DNA of 64,000 bases from Sphingomicrobium flavum. Lineage in GTDB: Bacteria; Pseudomonadota; Alphaproteobacteria; Sphingomonadales; Sphingomonadaceae. The stretch is taken from the NCBI RefSeq assembly GCF_024721605.1, contig NZ_CP102630.1, positions 372,001 through 436,000 of the forward strand, read 5' to 3'. Position numbers and translations under genes: made by a program. Positions 27,343-35,666 of the stretch are shown piece by piece. The notes beneath the pieces were generated by a model that did no database searches, was not told where the DNA came from, and worked only from the letters and a program-made list of their open reading frames with translations. The stretch's first letter is position 1. Each line of letters opens with the position of its first letter.

Positions 27343-27417
27343 GGGCGTGTAGCTCAGTGGTAGAGCACTATGTTGACATCGTAGGGGTCGCAAGTTCAAT
27401 CCTTGCCACGCCCACCA
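27343..27417 (+). tRNA. tRNA-Val (anticodon GAC)
   Basis: Clean cloverleaf: acceptor GGGCGTG / CACGCCC, D arm GCTC-AGTGGTA-GAGC, anticodon stem CTATG / CGTAG with loop TTGACAT (GAC), T arm GCAAG-TTCAATC-CTTGC, discriminator A and an encoded CCA end. Reads valine codons GUC and GUU. Lies between cpdR and the sulfur cassette. Confidence 0.97.
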
Positions 27418-27510
27418 TTTCCTCCCTCTCAAATCACTGAAAAGTCCAGCTTTTCCCCCTTGCGGAACGGCGGATGCCGTGCCTATCTCTTGCCCTAAGG
27501 GAGAGAGACG

Positions 27511-28440
27511 ATGGCCAATGACCATGCGCTGGATCGAGCCAGTGTGATCGTTGCCGCCGCGCTGGCGGACAAGGCGAAGCGCCCCAGCATTGCCGGCTTC
27601 TTCGACGAAGCCACCTATACCATCAGCTATGTCGTCCACGATCCCGCCACCAATGAAGGCGCGATCATCGACAGCGTGCTCGATTATGACGCCGCTGCCG
27701 GCCGCACCGGCACCGGTTCTGCGCAGCATCTCATCGATTATGTCGCGCAGCAGGGCATCACCATCCAATGGGTGATGGAAACCCATGCCCATGCCGATCA
27801 CCTCTCAGCCGCGCCCTTCCTGCAGGAAAAATTGGGTGGCAAGCTCGCGATCGGCCGCCAGATCATCGAGGTACAGGAAACCTTCGGCAAGATCTTCAAT
27901 GCCGGCAGCAAATATGAGCGCGACGGGTCGGAATTCGACCATCTGTTCGACGATGGCGAAACCTTTCAGGTCGGCGGGTTGGAGGCCATCGCGCTCCACG
28001 TCCCCGGCCACACGCCCGCTGACATGGCCTATGTGATCGGTGATGCTGCCTTTGTCGGCGATACGCTGTTCATGCCGGACTATGGCACCGCACGCGCCGA
28101 TTTTCCTGGCGGCGATGCGGGCGAGCTCTATCGCTCGATCCGGCGCCTGCTGTCGCTTCCCGATAAGACGCGCATCTTCCTGTGTCACGATTACAAGGCG
28201 CCGGGCCGCGACGTCTTCGCCTGGGAAACCACCGTCGGGCAGCAGCGGACCGGAAATGTCCACGTCAAGGACGGCGTCAGCGAAGAGGAATTTGTCGAGC
28301 TGCGGACCAATCGCGATAAGAGCCTGTCCATGCCCGCCCTGATCATGCCTTCGGTGCAGGTCAATATTCGTGGCGGACGACTGCCGGAGCCGGAGGATAA
28401 TGGGGTGAGCTACATCAAGATTCCGGTGAACCGCCTGTGA
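27511..28440 (+). CDS. Metallo-beta-lactamase-fold hydrolase, Blh / persulfide-dioxygenase-like
   Basis: 309 aa. Metal motif THAHADH (near residue 91-97), second histidine in VPGHTPADM, aspartate in VGDTLF and histidine in FLCHDY. The length, ETHAHADHLSA context and ending match the ETHE1/Blh group, which oxidises glutathione persulfide to sulfite. The three genes after it (YeeE/YedE pair and TauE/SafE) are the same as in bigR-type sulfide detoxification operons, though no bigR regulator lies here. Start ATG 27511 follows AAGGGAGAGAG. Stop overlaps the next start. Confidence 0.88.
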   Translation: MANDHALDRASVIVAAALADKAKRPSIAGFFDEATYTISYVVHDPATNEGAIIDSVLDYDAAAGRTGTGSAQHLIDYVAQQGITIQWVMETHAHADHLSAAPFLQEKLGGKLAIGRQIIEVQETFGKIFNAGSKYERDGSEFDHLFDDGETFQVGGLEAIALHVPGHTPADMAYVIGDAAFVGDTLFMPDYGTARADFPGGDAGELYRSIRRLLSLPDKTRIFLCHDYKAPGRDVFAWETTVGQQRTGNVHVKDGVSEEEFVELRTNRDKSLSMPALIMPSVQVNIRGGRLPEPEDNGVSYIKIPVNRL

Positions 28441-28883
28441 TGCTGCCCGGCTTTCCCGATGCCCAGCCGGTTGAAGGGCTGATCGGCGGGGTGATGATCG
28501 GGCTGGCGGCGATGATCATGCTGATCGGCCTTGGACGCATTGCCGGAGTGAGTGGCCTCACGGCCCGCGCGGTGGGCCTGACAGAAGGCGGCCCCTCGCG
28601 CGCCATTGCCGCCATCTTCCTGATCGCCATGGCGGTAGGCGCGCTGCTCGTCGCGGCCTTGATCGGCCCCATTGAAGCGCGCTTCCCGCCCTCGGCCTGG
28701 GTAATGATCATCGCCGGCCTCCTGGTCGGCTATGGTACGCGGCTGGGCAGCGGCTGCACCTCCGGCCATGGCGTGTGCGGGATGAGCCGCCTGTCGAAAC
28801 GCTCGATCGTCGCAACGCTGACCTTCATCGCCAGCGGCATGGTGACCGTAGCGGTGATGAACGCGCTGGGAGGGGGCTGGTGA
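28440..28883 (+). CDS. YeeE/YedE family protein, N-terminal-half type
   Basis: 147 aa with about four membrane helices. Contains the conserved cysteine motif GSGCTSGHGVCGMSRLS, which in thiosulfate transporters of the TsuA/YeeE type relays the substrate. Half the size of the full transporter; the next gene supplies the other half. ATG 28440 overlaps the MBL stop as TGATG; a GTG at 28437 is also in frame. Confidence 0.88.
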   Translation: MLPGFPDAQPVEGLIGGVMIGLAAMIMLIGLGRIAGVSGLTARAVGLTEGGPSRAIAAIFLIAMAVGALLVAALIGPIEARFPPSAWVMIIAGLLVGYGTRLGSGCTSGHGVCGMSRLSKRSIVATLTFIASGMVTVAVMNALGGGW

Positions 28884-29290
28884 TCCGCTATCTCGTCCCC
28901 GCATTGTCGGGCCTGCTGTTCGGCTCGGGCCTTGCCATTTCCGGCATGATGGACCCCGCCCGCGTGCGCGGCTTTCTCGACATTTTCGGCGCCTGGGACC
29001 CGACGCTCGCCTTTGTGATGGGCGGGGCGACACTGGTCATGGCGATCGGCTGGGCGATACAGCGGCGGATAGCTGCACCACTGGCTGGTGGCCGCTTCCA
29101 TCTGCCGGGCACCCAGACGCTCGATCGCAAGCTGATCGCTGGCGCGATCCTATTTGGTGCGGGCTGGGGGCTTGGCGGCCTGTGTCCCGGGCCTGCCATC
29201 GCCTCGCTGGCAGTCAATTTCTCCGTCGTCATCTGGTTCGTGATCGCGATGCTGGGCGGCATGTTGATCCACCGGCTTACGGCCAAGTGA
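28880..29290 (+). CDS. YeeE/YedE family protein, C-terminal-half type
   Basis: 136 aa membrane protein carrying the second YeeE cysteine motif GGLCPGPAIAS and the typical GLAISGMMDPARVRGFLD segment. Together with the preceding gene it would form a thiosulfate or persulfide-sulfur importer. GTG start at 28880 overlaps the previous stop by four bases (GTGA), with GGGAGGGGG as ribosome site, so the two halves are made together. Confidence 0.87.
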   Translation: MIRYLVPALSGLLFGSGLAISGMMDPARVRGFLDIFGAWDPTLAFVMGGATLVMAIGWAIQRRIAAPLAGGRFHLPGTQTLDRKLIAGAILFGAGWGLGGLCPGPAIASLAVNFSVVIWFVIAMLGGMLIHRLTAK

Positions 29291-30069
29291 CGCTGATCGA
29301 CATCATCCTTGGTGGCGCTTCGGGGCTACTGGTCGGCTTTTCGCTCGGGCTGATCGGTGGCGGCGGGTCGATCCTGGCGGTGCCGCTGATGGTCTATCTG
29401 GTCGGCGTGCGCGAACCCCATGTCGCGATCGGCACCAGCGCGCTCGCGGTTGCGGCCAATGCAGCGCTGGGCGTCTTCAACCATGCCCGGCGGCACAATG
29501 TGAAATGGCAATGCGGTTTGATGTTTGCCGCAGCAGGCGTGCTGGGCGCAGCGGCGGGGTCGACGGCGGGCAAGGCCTTTGACGGGCAGAAACTGCTCTT
29601 CCTCTTTGCGCTGGTGATGATCCTGGTCGGCACGCTGATGCTGCGCCGCGGCCAGCAGGAGGGCAAGGGCGATGTGAAGCTGGATCGCGGCAATGTCGTC
29701 AAGCTGGGCGGTTATGGTGTCGGAGCAGGCCTGTTTTCCGGCTTTTTCGGCATCGGCGGCGGCTTCCTGATCGTGCCGGGCCTGATTGCGGCGACGCAGA
29801 TGGCGATGATCAACGCGGTGGGGACCAGCCTGGTCGCGGTCACCGCCTTCGGGCTGACCACTGCGGCCAATTACGCATTGTCGGGACTGGTCGACTGGTC
29901 GCTCGCCGCATTGTTCATCGCAGGCGGGCTGATCGGGTCGCAACTGGGTGCGCGCGCGGCGCAGTCGCTATCGTCGAAGGGCCAGTTGGTAAAGGTGTTC
30001 GCCGGGGTGATTTTCGCGGTCGCGCTCTACATGCTTTACCAGAGCGGGCGCGCGATCTTCGGCGCCTAG
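29287..30069 (+). CDS. TauE/SafE family sulfite or anion exporter
   Basis: 260 aa with about eight membrane helices. Family repeats are visible: GLIGGGGSILAVPLMVYL and FFGIGGGFLIVPGLI. Members export sulfite, sulfoacetate or related anions. GTG 29287 overlaps the previous stop by four bases (GTGA). Behind a persulfide dioxygenase it would remove sulfite made from sulfide. Its stop overlaps the convergent receiver gene by four bases (CTAG). Confidence 0.88.
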   Translation: MTLIDIILGGASGLLVGFSLGLIGGGGSILAVPLMVYLVGVREPHVAIGTSALAVAANAALGVFNHARRHNVKWQCGLMFAAAGVLGAAAGSTAGKAFDGQKLLFLFALVMILVGTLMLRRGQQEGKGDVKLDRGNVVKLGGYGVGAGLFSGFFGIGGGFLIVPGLIAATQMAMINAVGTSLVAVTAFGLTTAANYALSGLVDWSLAALFIAGGLIGSQLGARAAQSLSSKGQLVKVFAGVIFAVALYMLYQSGRAIFGA

Positions 30070-30428
30070 GCGTCGGCCATCATCGCGACGGTTTCGAGCA
30101 GCGCATCCTTGTCGAACGGCTTTTGCAGTCGTGGGCGCGGCTCATATTCCTTGGGCATCGTCCAATCCGCATAGCCCGAGATGATGCAATAAGGGATGTC
30201 GCGCTCGTCCAGGATCTGGAGCACATCGAAGCTCTTCTGCCCGCGGATGTTGAGATCGACCAGTGCCGCATCGATCTGCTCGTTCCTTGCAAAATCGATC
30301 GCGGCGTTCATGTCATAGGCGGGACCCACGACAAAATAGCCTTCGGCTTTGAGCTTGTCTTCGGTGTCCAGCGAGATGACCGGACTGTCTTCGACCAGCA
30401 GGATGCGCCGGCCCTTACCCTGTTGCAA
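30066..30428 (-). CDS. Single-domain response regulator (receiver only)
   Basis: 120 aa. Acidic residues ED in LLVEDSP, phosphoacceptor aspartate in AALVDLNIRG, switch segment CIISGYAD and lysine in QKPFDK. This pattern is common in receivers that work with HWE/HisKA2 kinases in alphaproteobacteria. Start is TTG at 30428, placed 7 bases after GGGGAG; there is no better candidate. No kinase is adjacent, so the partner is unknown. Confidence 0.87.
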   Translation of the reverse strand: MQQGKGRRILLVEDSPVISLDTEDKLKAEGYFVVGPAYDMNAAIDFARNEQIDAALVDLNIRGQKSFDVLQILDERDIPYCIISGYADWTMPKEYEPRPRLQKPFDKDALLETVAMMADA

Positions 30429-30511
30429 CGCTTACTCCCCAGTTGCGCCCATCATGCGACGAGGCGTATCTTTTAGAAATTAACGGGACGAGGGTTGGTT
30501 CCGTAACGATC

Positions 30512-30838
30512 CTAATCGGCACAGCCGATACAGCGCGCGACCGAGGGGTCATGGTCCAGTCGCGCGGTCGCAATATCTTCCCCGCAATCAAGGCAGTAGC
30601 CGAATTCGCCCGCATCAATCCGCCGCAATGCCGCGTCGATCCGCGCCTTTTCCGCCTGCCGCCGCCGTTCGACCGCCTGCGCCATCGCCTGCACCTGCAT
30701 GGCATCCATGCGCGAGAGGCGGCCGACGCTTTCCTGGTCCAGGGTCACGGGTTTGCGCCCCTCTTCATCGAGGCGCAATTCCGCTTCAAGCGCGGCGCGG
30801 CGCGCCAGCAATCGCTCGCGCGCCGCGTCGGGCGTCAT
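30512..30838 (-). CDS. DksA/TraR-type zinc-finger protein, 108 aa
   Basis: Coiled-coil N-terminal half (ARERLLARRAALEAELRL to about residue 70) and a C-terminal four-cysteine finger, YCLDCG...RCIGC, as in the TraR/DksA family. The tip acidic residues of true DksA are not obvious, so it may be a related secondary-channel factor or a stand-alone finger protein. Its ATG overlaps the stop of the upstream methyltransferase by four bases (ATGA), so they are co-translated. Confidence 0.87.
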   Translation of the reverse strand: MTPDAARERLLARRAALEAELRLDEEGRKPVTLDQESVGRLSRMDAMQVQAMAQAVERRRQAEKARIDAALRRIDAGEFGYCLDCGEDIATARLDHDPSVARCIGCAD

Positions 30839-31656
30839 TCAGGCTTGCGGAACTTCAAGGTCATGCGGTCGGATTCGCCGATCGCCGCATATTTGGCGCG
30901 GTCCTGGTCCTCCAGCCGGTAGGTGGGGGGCAGGGTCCACACGCCGCGCGGATGATCGGCGGTATCGCGCGGATTGGCGTTGATCTCGCTCGCCTCGACC
31001 AGCTCGAAACCGGCCGAACGGGCCAGCGCGATGACATAGCTCTGCTTCATATAGCCCGACGTCTTCATGTCGCTGTCAGGGCGGCTTTCGGGCAGGCGAT
31101 GTTCCACGACGCCGAGCGTGCCGCCGGGCCGCAACATGGTGTACATGCTGGCGAACATGTCGGCGCCATAAGGCTCGTCGCCCATTTCCCAGTTGTGCAC
31201 ATTGCGGAAGGTCAGCACGACATCGGCGCTGCCGGCCGGGAAGACGGTGGCATCGCCCGGCTTGTCGACCGGCGAGAAGAGCACCGACTTGTAGCTTTCC
31301 TGATCGGCCGCGACCTTGGCGCGCGCCCGCGTCAGCCCGCGTTCGGACGCGACGAGGGCGAGGCTGCCTTCATCGGCCAGATAGGGACCGAGGATTTCGG
31401 TATACCAGCCGCCGCCCGGCCAGATTTCGACCACCAGATCATCGGGTTCGACGCCGAAGAAAGCGAGCGTTTGCGCAGGATTGCGATAGGCATCGCGCGC
31501 CACATTGTCAGGGCTGCGGGTTGATGCCGCGACCGCCGCGGCAAGCTGATCGCCATGATCCGCCATGCTGGCACTGACGCTGGCCGTTTCACTGGTCGGC
31601 GCGCATCCCGCGCTGCCGAGGGCGAGAAGGGCGATGGTATAGGCTAGTGGCTTCAT
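30835..31656 (-). CDS. Exported methyltransferase-like protein (COG4798 type), possible lipoprotein
   Basis: 273 aa. The start MKPLAYTIALLALGSAGCAP is a signal peptide with a cysteine at 18, but residue -3 is Ser rather than Leu, so lipidation is uncertain. Then a SAM-methyltransferase-like fold: DDLVVEIWPGGGWYTEILGPYL as motif I, DVVLTFRNVHNW, and YTMLRPGGTLGVVEH. A methyltransferase fold outside the cytoplasm is odd because SAM is not known there. A perfect 20-bp palindrome stands just before its ribosome site. Coupled to the DksA-like gene. Confidence 0.85.
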   Translation of the reverse strand: MKPLAYTIALLALGSAGCAPTSETASVSASMADHGDQLAAAVAASTRSPDNVARDAYRNPAQTLAFFGVEPDDLVVEIWPGGGWYTEILGPYLADEGSLALVASERGLTRARAKVAADQESYKSVLFSPVDKPGDATVFPAGSADVVLTFRNVHNWEMGDEPYGADMFASMYTMLRPGGTLGVVEHRLPESRPDSDMKTSGYMKQSYVIALARSAGFELVEASEINANPRDTADHPRGVWTLPPTYRLEDQDRAKYAAIGESDRMTLKFRKPE

Positions 31657-31668
31657 GTAACTCCCCTT

Positions 31669-31688
31669 TGATATGACGCGTCATATCA
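31669..31688. promoter_or_regulatory. Perfect 20-bp palindrome in front of the exported methyltransferase gene
   Basis: TGATATGACG joined to its exact inverse CGTCATATCA with no spacer. It lies 12 bases before the start codon, directly upstream of the ribosome site AGGGGAG. There is no T run, so it is not a terminator. The size and symmetry fit the operator of a dimeric TetR- or GntR-type repressor; none is encoded nearby. Confidence 0.65.
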
Positions 31689-31731
31689 CATGGGGAGGCT
31701 GGCGCGGTCGGTCAACCGCGCCGCCACAAAG

Positions 31732-33273
31732 TTACAGGCAGGCTTCCAGATAGGGCTGGTCGAAACCAAACTGCTTGGCCTTGTCCATGGTGTAGGGGCG
31801 AAGGCCCATCGAGGCATATTCGCCGATGATTTTCCCTTCCGCCGTTTCGTCATGATATTCGAACTTGAACAGTTCCTGTGTGACGATGACATCGCCTTCC
31901 ATCCCGATCACTTCGGTGATGTTGGTGGTGCGGCGCGAACCGTCGCGAAGACGCTTCACCTGCACGATGAGATCGACCGAATCGGCGATCTGGCGCGAAA
32001 TGGCTTCCTTGGGGATCTTGATGTCGCCCATCATGACCATGTTTTCCATACGCGCCAGGCATTCACGCGGGCTGTTGGAGTGCAAGGTGGCCATCGAGCC
32101 ATCGTGACCCGTGTTCATGGCGGCCAGAAGGTCGAAACATTCCTGGCCACGAATTTCGCCCAGGATGATGCGGTCAGGGCGCATACGCAGGGCGTTGATG
32201 ACGAGGTCGCGAATGGTGATCGCGCCCTGGCCTTCAAGGTTGGCAGGGCGGGTTTCGAGCGGCAGCCAGTGCGGCTGCTGCAGGCGAAGTTCGGCCGCGT
32301 CTTCGATGGTGATCACGCGCTCGCCCGGGTCGATCATCTTGGACAGGGCGTTGAGCATCGTCGTCTTACCCGAACCCGTACCACCCGAAATCACGATGTT
32401 CATGCGGCTGGCGCCGGCGATCTTCAGCACGGTGGCCATCTGTTCGGACATCGACCCGAAGCCGCGCATCATGTCGATGGTGATCGGCTTGTCGGAGAAT
32501 TTACGAATGGAGATCGCGGTGCCCTTGAGGCTCAAGGGCGGGATGATCACGTTCACACGCGAACCATCCTGCAAGCGGGCATCGGCCAGCGGCGTCGTCT
32601 GGTCGACGCGGCGGCCGACCTTGTTCACGATGCGCTGCGCGATCTGGAAGAGATGTTCTTCATCGCGGAAGCGGATCTTGCTGAGTTCCAGCTTGCCCTT
32701 GCGTTCAATGAAGGTCTGATCGGGGCCGTTGACCATGATATCGCTGACCGCGGGATCGGCGAGCAGCTCTTCGAGCGGGCCGAGACCCAAAAGTTCATCG
32801 ACCAGCACCTTTTCGAGCGCGAACTGTTCGCGGCGATTGAGCGTGATCTTCAGTTCGGCCAGCACTTCGGAGATGATCGGGCGGAATTCCTCGGCCAGCT
32901 CGTCCTTGCCGAGCGTGGCGGCGGCTTCCGGATCGACACGTTCGAGGAGGCGCGGCAGCACCTGTTCCTTGATCTTGTGGACGCTGGCTTCGAACCCGTC
33001 GCCCGTGTCTTCGGCGACATGATCATCGTTCATGCGCTGGTTCAACTTGTCCATCGCCGCGAGGCTGGCGGTGGGCGCGGGGCCATCGCCCGAGGGCACA
33101 GGCTGGGGCGGCGCGGCCGGATCGCTATCGGAGAGGCTGTCGATGGGCGGGAACTGGTCGCCGCCATCCTTGTCTTCGGATTTCTTCGCAACGCCGCTGC
33201 CCTTCATCGGCTTTGCCGAGCCGAAAGAGGGGCGCGCTCCGCCCATGCCACCACGTTTGCCGAAAGCGTTCAT
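31732..33273 (-). CDS. cpaF: CpaF-family pilus/secretion ATPase
   Basis: 513 aa. Disordered Gly/Lys/Asp/Pro-rich start (about 1-75), then the CpaF N domain and the secretion ATPase core: Walker A GGTGSGKTTML, VITIEDAAELRLQQPHW as the Asp box, and GEIRGQECFDLLAAMNTGHDGSMATLHSNS as Walker B and His box. Powers Flp/Tad pilus assembly in other bacteria. No other tad or cpa gene lies beside it: upstream is an O-antigen-ligase-like gene, downstream the exported methyltransferase. ATG 33273 is chosen because it follows GAGGG and matches CpaF starts (MNAFGKR). Confidence 0.94.
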   Translation of the reverse strand: MNAFGKRGGMGGARPSFGSAKPMKGSGVAKKSEDKDGGDQFPPIDSLSDSDPAAPPQPVPSGDGPAPTASLAAMDKLNQRMNDDHVAEDTGDGFEASVHKIKEQVLPRLLERVDPEAAATLGKDELAEEFRPIISEVLAELKITLNRREQFALEKVLVDELLGLGPLEELLADPAVSDIMVNGPDQTFIERKGKLELSKIRFRDEEHLFQIAQRIVNKVGRRVDQTTPLADARLQDGSRVNVIIPPLSLKGTAISIRKFSDKPITIDMMRGFGSMSEQMATVLKIAGASRMNIVISGGTGSGKTTMLNALSKMIDPGERVITIEDAAELRLQQPHWLPLETRPANLEGQGAITIRDLVINALRMRPDRIILGEIRGQECFDLLAAMNTGHDGSMATLHSNSPRECLARMENMVMMGDIKIPKEAISRQIADSVDLIVQVKRLRDGSRRTTNITEVIGMEGDVIVTQELFKFEYHDETAEGKIIGEYASMGLRPYTMDKAKQFGFDQPYLEACL

Positions 33274-33318
33274 AACCCTCTGTCCTGTCCTCAAAAGGAA
33301 AGTTCGGAATGGTGAATA

Positions 33319-33332
33319 AGGGGCTAACCCCT
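33319..33332 (-). terminator. Weak hairpin after the O-antigen-ligase-like gene
   Basis: AGGGG-CTAA-CCCCT, a 5-bp stem; on the minus strand TATTC follows. It lies 20 bases beyond the stop of the ligase-like gene and before cpaF. It could be a weak terminator separating them. Confidence 0.35.
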
Positions 33333-33351
33333 AAGAAAACGCTAATCGTGG

Positions 33352-34617
33352 TTAATTTAATGTGGGGGGCGGATTTTCTTTACCGCGCAGCGCGATGACG
33401 CAGGCCAGCATGAACAGGTAGATCGGCATCACGTCGAAAAAGGGTTCATCGACCACGCCAAAAGCGAAACAGCTGGCCACCAGCAGGAAGCCGCAAAATG
33501 CCAGCCCCGGCGCGCCGCGCGCCCGGCGGGTGACGGCAAGCCCCAGCCAGCCCAAGAGGATCAGCGCGATGGTGCCGCCGACCCAGCCCCAATTGAACAG
33601 GAATTGCAGGACCGTGTTGTGCGGAAAGGGCTGGCGCGTCGGCAGGTCGACGACGGGGCGGAACTGCCCCACGCCATAGCCGAACAGCGGGCTGCGCGCG
33701 ATATAATCGATGGTGGTGGCCCAGATCTGCGTGCGCCCCGAGGTAACGCCGTTCGGCCCATATTCCATGCCGATGCCGAGCAAACGCAGCAGGCCGAAAT
33801 TGAAGCGCGGGACCTGATGGACGAAGGACAGCGCTGCGGCTGCCACCAGCAGCGCGCTGCCCTGGCCCAGCAGTTTCATCTTGTAGGGGCGCGCGACCAG
33901 GAGGATGCCAGCCACCCATGCCGCGACCCAGCCGAGCGCGGGACCGCGCGATCCCGACCAGAAGATGAGAGCAAGCGCGATCAGCGCGACCGCTGCCGCC
34001 AGTGCCCTGCGCCAGCCGGTGAGGCACAAGAGTGCGCCCAGCGCCAGCACCGACATCATCATGCAATAGCTGGCGAAACTGCGGATATTCTGGACGCCCA
34101 GCCCGAAGAAGGCCCAGTCAAAGCTGCCGGCCTCGGGAGCCAGTGCGATGAAGGCCAGTGCGATCAGGAGGAAGCAGAGCCAGCCCGACAGGAGCCCGGT
34201 CAGCACGGTGCGATCGCTCGGGCCGCCCGGGCCGTTCCACAGCGCGTAGAGCGAAAGGCCGGCGAGCAGGTGGATGCAAAGCACGGCGGTGCGCGCCACC
34301 GCATAAGGAATGCTCGCCGCCGCCGTGGCCGCGGACAGAGCGAGCAGCAGGACCAGCGCCAGCAGCAGCCAGCGCGCCAGGCGCGGCAATTGCACGATGG
34401 TGGGCACCAGCGCCGAGCGCAGGATGGCCGCGACGATCAGCAGCAGCTCAACCGCCAGGACAGGATAGGCCCAGCTGCGCAGATCGTTGAGCGCACGCGG
34501 CTGCTGGTGATCGAACGTCAGCGCGATGAAGAGCGCGGGCGCCAGCGCCACGGCCAGCAGGATGCAGCGATCGACAAAGGATGTGCGCAATTCCCCCATG
34601 CGCCCGTCATAGCCCAT
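33352..34617 (-). CDS. O-antigen ligase / polymerase (Wzy/WaaL-like) membrane protein
   Basis: 421 aa with roughly ten to twelve membrane helices and one large periplasmic loop. The Wzy_C/WaaL-type segment RTQIWATTIDYIARSPLFGYGVGQF followed by FPHNTVLQFLFNWGWVG is typical, with the HN pair important in ligases. It would join a lipid-linked glycan to an acceptor or polymerise it in the periplasm. ATG 34617 has GGGGCGCAG before it; ATG 34599 is possible. First gene of the glycan block reading toward cpaF. Confidence 0.87.
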   Translation of the reverse strand: MGYDGRMGELRTSFVDRCILLAVALAPALFIALTFDHQQPRALNDLRSWAYPVLAVELLLIVAAILRSALVPTIVQLPRLARWLLLALVLLLALSAATAAASIPYAVARTAVLCIHLLAGLSLYALWNGPGGPSDRTVLTGLLSGWLCFLLIALAFIALAPEAGSFDWAFFGLGVQNIRSFASYCMMMSVLALGALLCLTGWRRALAAAVALIALALIFWSGSRGPALGWVAAWVAGILLVARPYKMKLLGQGSALLVAAAALSFVHQVPRFNFGLLRLLGIGMEYGPNGVTSGRTQIWATTIDYIARSPLFGYGVGQFRPVVDLPTRQPFPHNTVLQFLFNWGWVGGTIALILLGWLGLAVTRRARGAPGLAFCGFLLVASCFAFGVVDEPFFDVMPIYLFMLACVIALRGKENPPPTLN

Positions 34618-34727
34618 CTGCGCCCCGCGCCAAGATGATTTGAGGGAAGGGGGGCGGGGATGCTGCGCCAGTCATTCGCTATGGAGCGAGCGAGCAGTGC
34701 CGGTTCGATTGGCCCGAACTGTCGGCG

Positions 34728-35666
34728 TTATCCTTCTTGCCTGAACCGCGCCGGTTCAGCCGCATCGGGCAAAAGCTTGCTGATCATGGTGTAGGCGGCC
34801 AGCACTAGTGCCGCTCCAAACAGCCCATCCACCGCATAGTGCCAGCCGATCGCGACCGAGAGCAAGAGAATGGACACGGCAAATGCCACCCCCGCCCAGC
34901 GGGCCCGCGTTGGGAAGAGCAGCAACGCCACCCAGGTCGCCGTCATGACGTGGACCGATGGCATGCCGCTAATGCCGCTGCCCATCCCGAAGCTCCCTTC
35001 GGAATGGAGGCGCCACAGATAATCCGCATAATTTGCGACGAGATCAGGATAGGGCAGGTCGGAAAAGCGATCCCCATAGCCGAGCCGCTCATAGAAGATC
35101 GGGCCCCCCGCCTGCATCATCGCCTGGGGAATGAGCGCCAGCGGTCCCCAGATCAGGAAATAGGTCGCCAGTGCCGCACCTCGCCTCCAAAAGGCTGCGA
35201 GCGGCACGCAAATCAGCGTCACGATAAACCAGGCGCGTGAATAATATTCGGCGGTGAGGGCATGCGATGCCCAGGTGAGCATCTCCCATGGATCATGGCC
35301 CAGGAAAATGATCTGGTCGATCTCAGCCAGCAGCGGGTCCGCCCAGAAACCGAAGCGGTTCAGCCAGCCCTTGAGCGGATTGAACGCGCCCAGGTTGATC
35401 GCTGCAAGCAGGATGAAGAATATCGTGCGGGCATAGCCTTCGATGTCAAACTTGCCGTTGCGAAGCAGTTGGAAAGCGGCGCGGAAACACATGGCGGCAA
35501 GAGCGACCAGCATGGACCACAAGCCCACTACGGCTGCGCCCCGCCAGTCATAGATGCCGACAAGGAGCAAGGCGGCGGTGACCGAAATGATGGTGAGCCC
35601 AATGCACCAGATGGCAGGTGCGTCTGCGGATCTGACGACGACTTTCACGTCAATCGGCACCTGCAT
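34728..35666 (-). CDS. PAP2-superfamily membrane phosphatase/phosphotransferase (PAP2_3 type)
   Basis: 312 aa with about six helices. The PAP2 active site is present as GMPSVHVMTATW and SVAIGWHYAVDGLFGA, which supply the catalytic histidines; an earlier lysine/arginine motif is weak. The domain order resembles the PAP2_3 group, which includes Aur1-type inositol-phosphorylceramide synthases, so it may be a phosphotransferase or an undecaprenyl-diphosphate phosphatase. ATG 35666 overlaps the end of a small upstream ORF by 17 bases. Confidence 0.85.
   Translation of the reverse strand: MQVPIDVKVVVRSADAPAIWCIGLTIISVTAALLLVGIYDWRGAAVVGLWSMLVALAAMCFRAAFQLLRNGKFDIEGYARTIFFILLAAINLGAFNPLKGWLNRFGFWADPLLAEIDQIIFLGHDPWEMLTWASHALTAEYYSRAWFIVTLICVPLAAFWRRGAALATYFLIWGPLALIPQAMMQAGGPIFYERLGYGDRFSDLPYPDLVANYADYLWRLHSEGSFGMGSGISGMPSVHVMTATWVALLLFPTRARWAGVAFAVSILLLSVAIGWHYAVDGLFGAALVLAAYTMISKLLPDAAEPARFRQEG

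Noticed and set aside
27343-30069. tRNA-Val as the attachment site of an integrated island carrying the sulfur cassette
   Set aside because: No integrase and no second copy of the tRNA 3' end were found up to the end of the cassette; composition is like the neighbours.
30490-30520. GGAAC...CGTT on the minus strand considered as an EcfG general-stress promoter
   Set aside because: Spacing is 12 bases; EcfG promoters need about 16-17.
33301-33360. TTAA-rich stretch before cpaF considered as CtrA-controlled
   Set aside because: Only half-sites are present, none with 7-base spacing.
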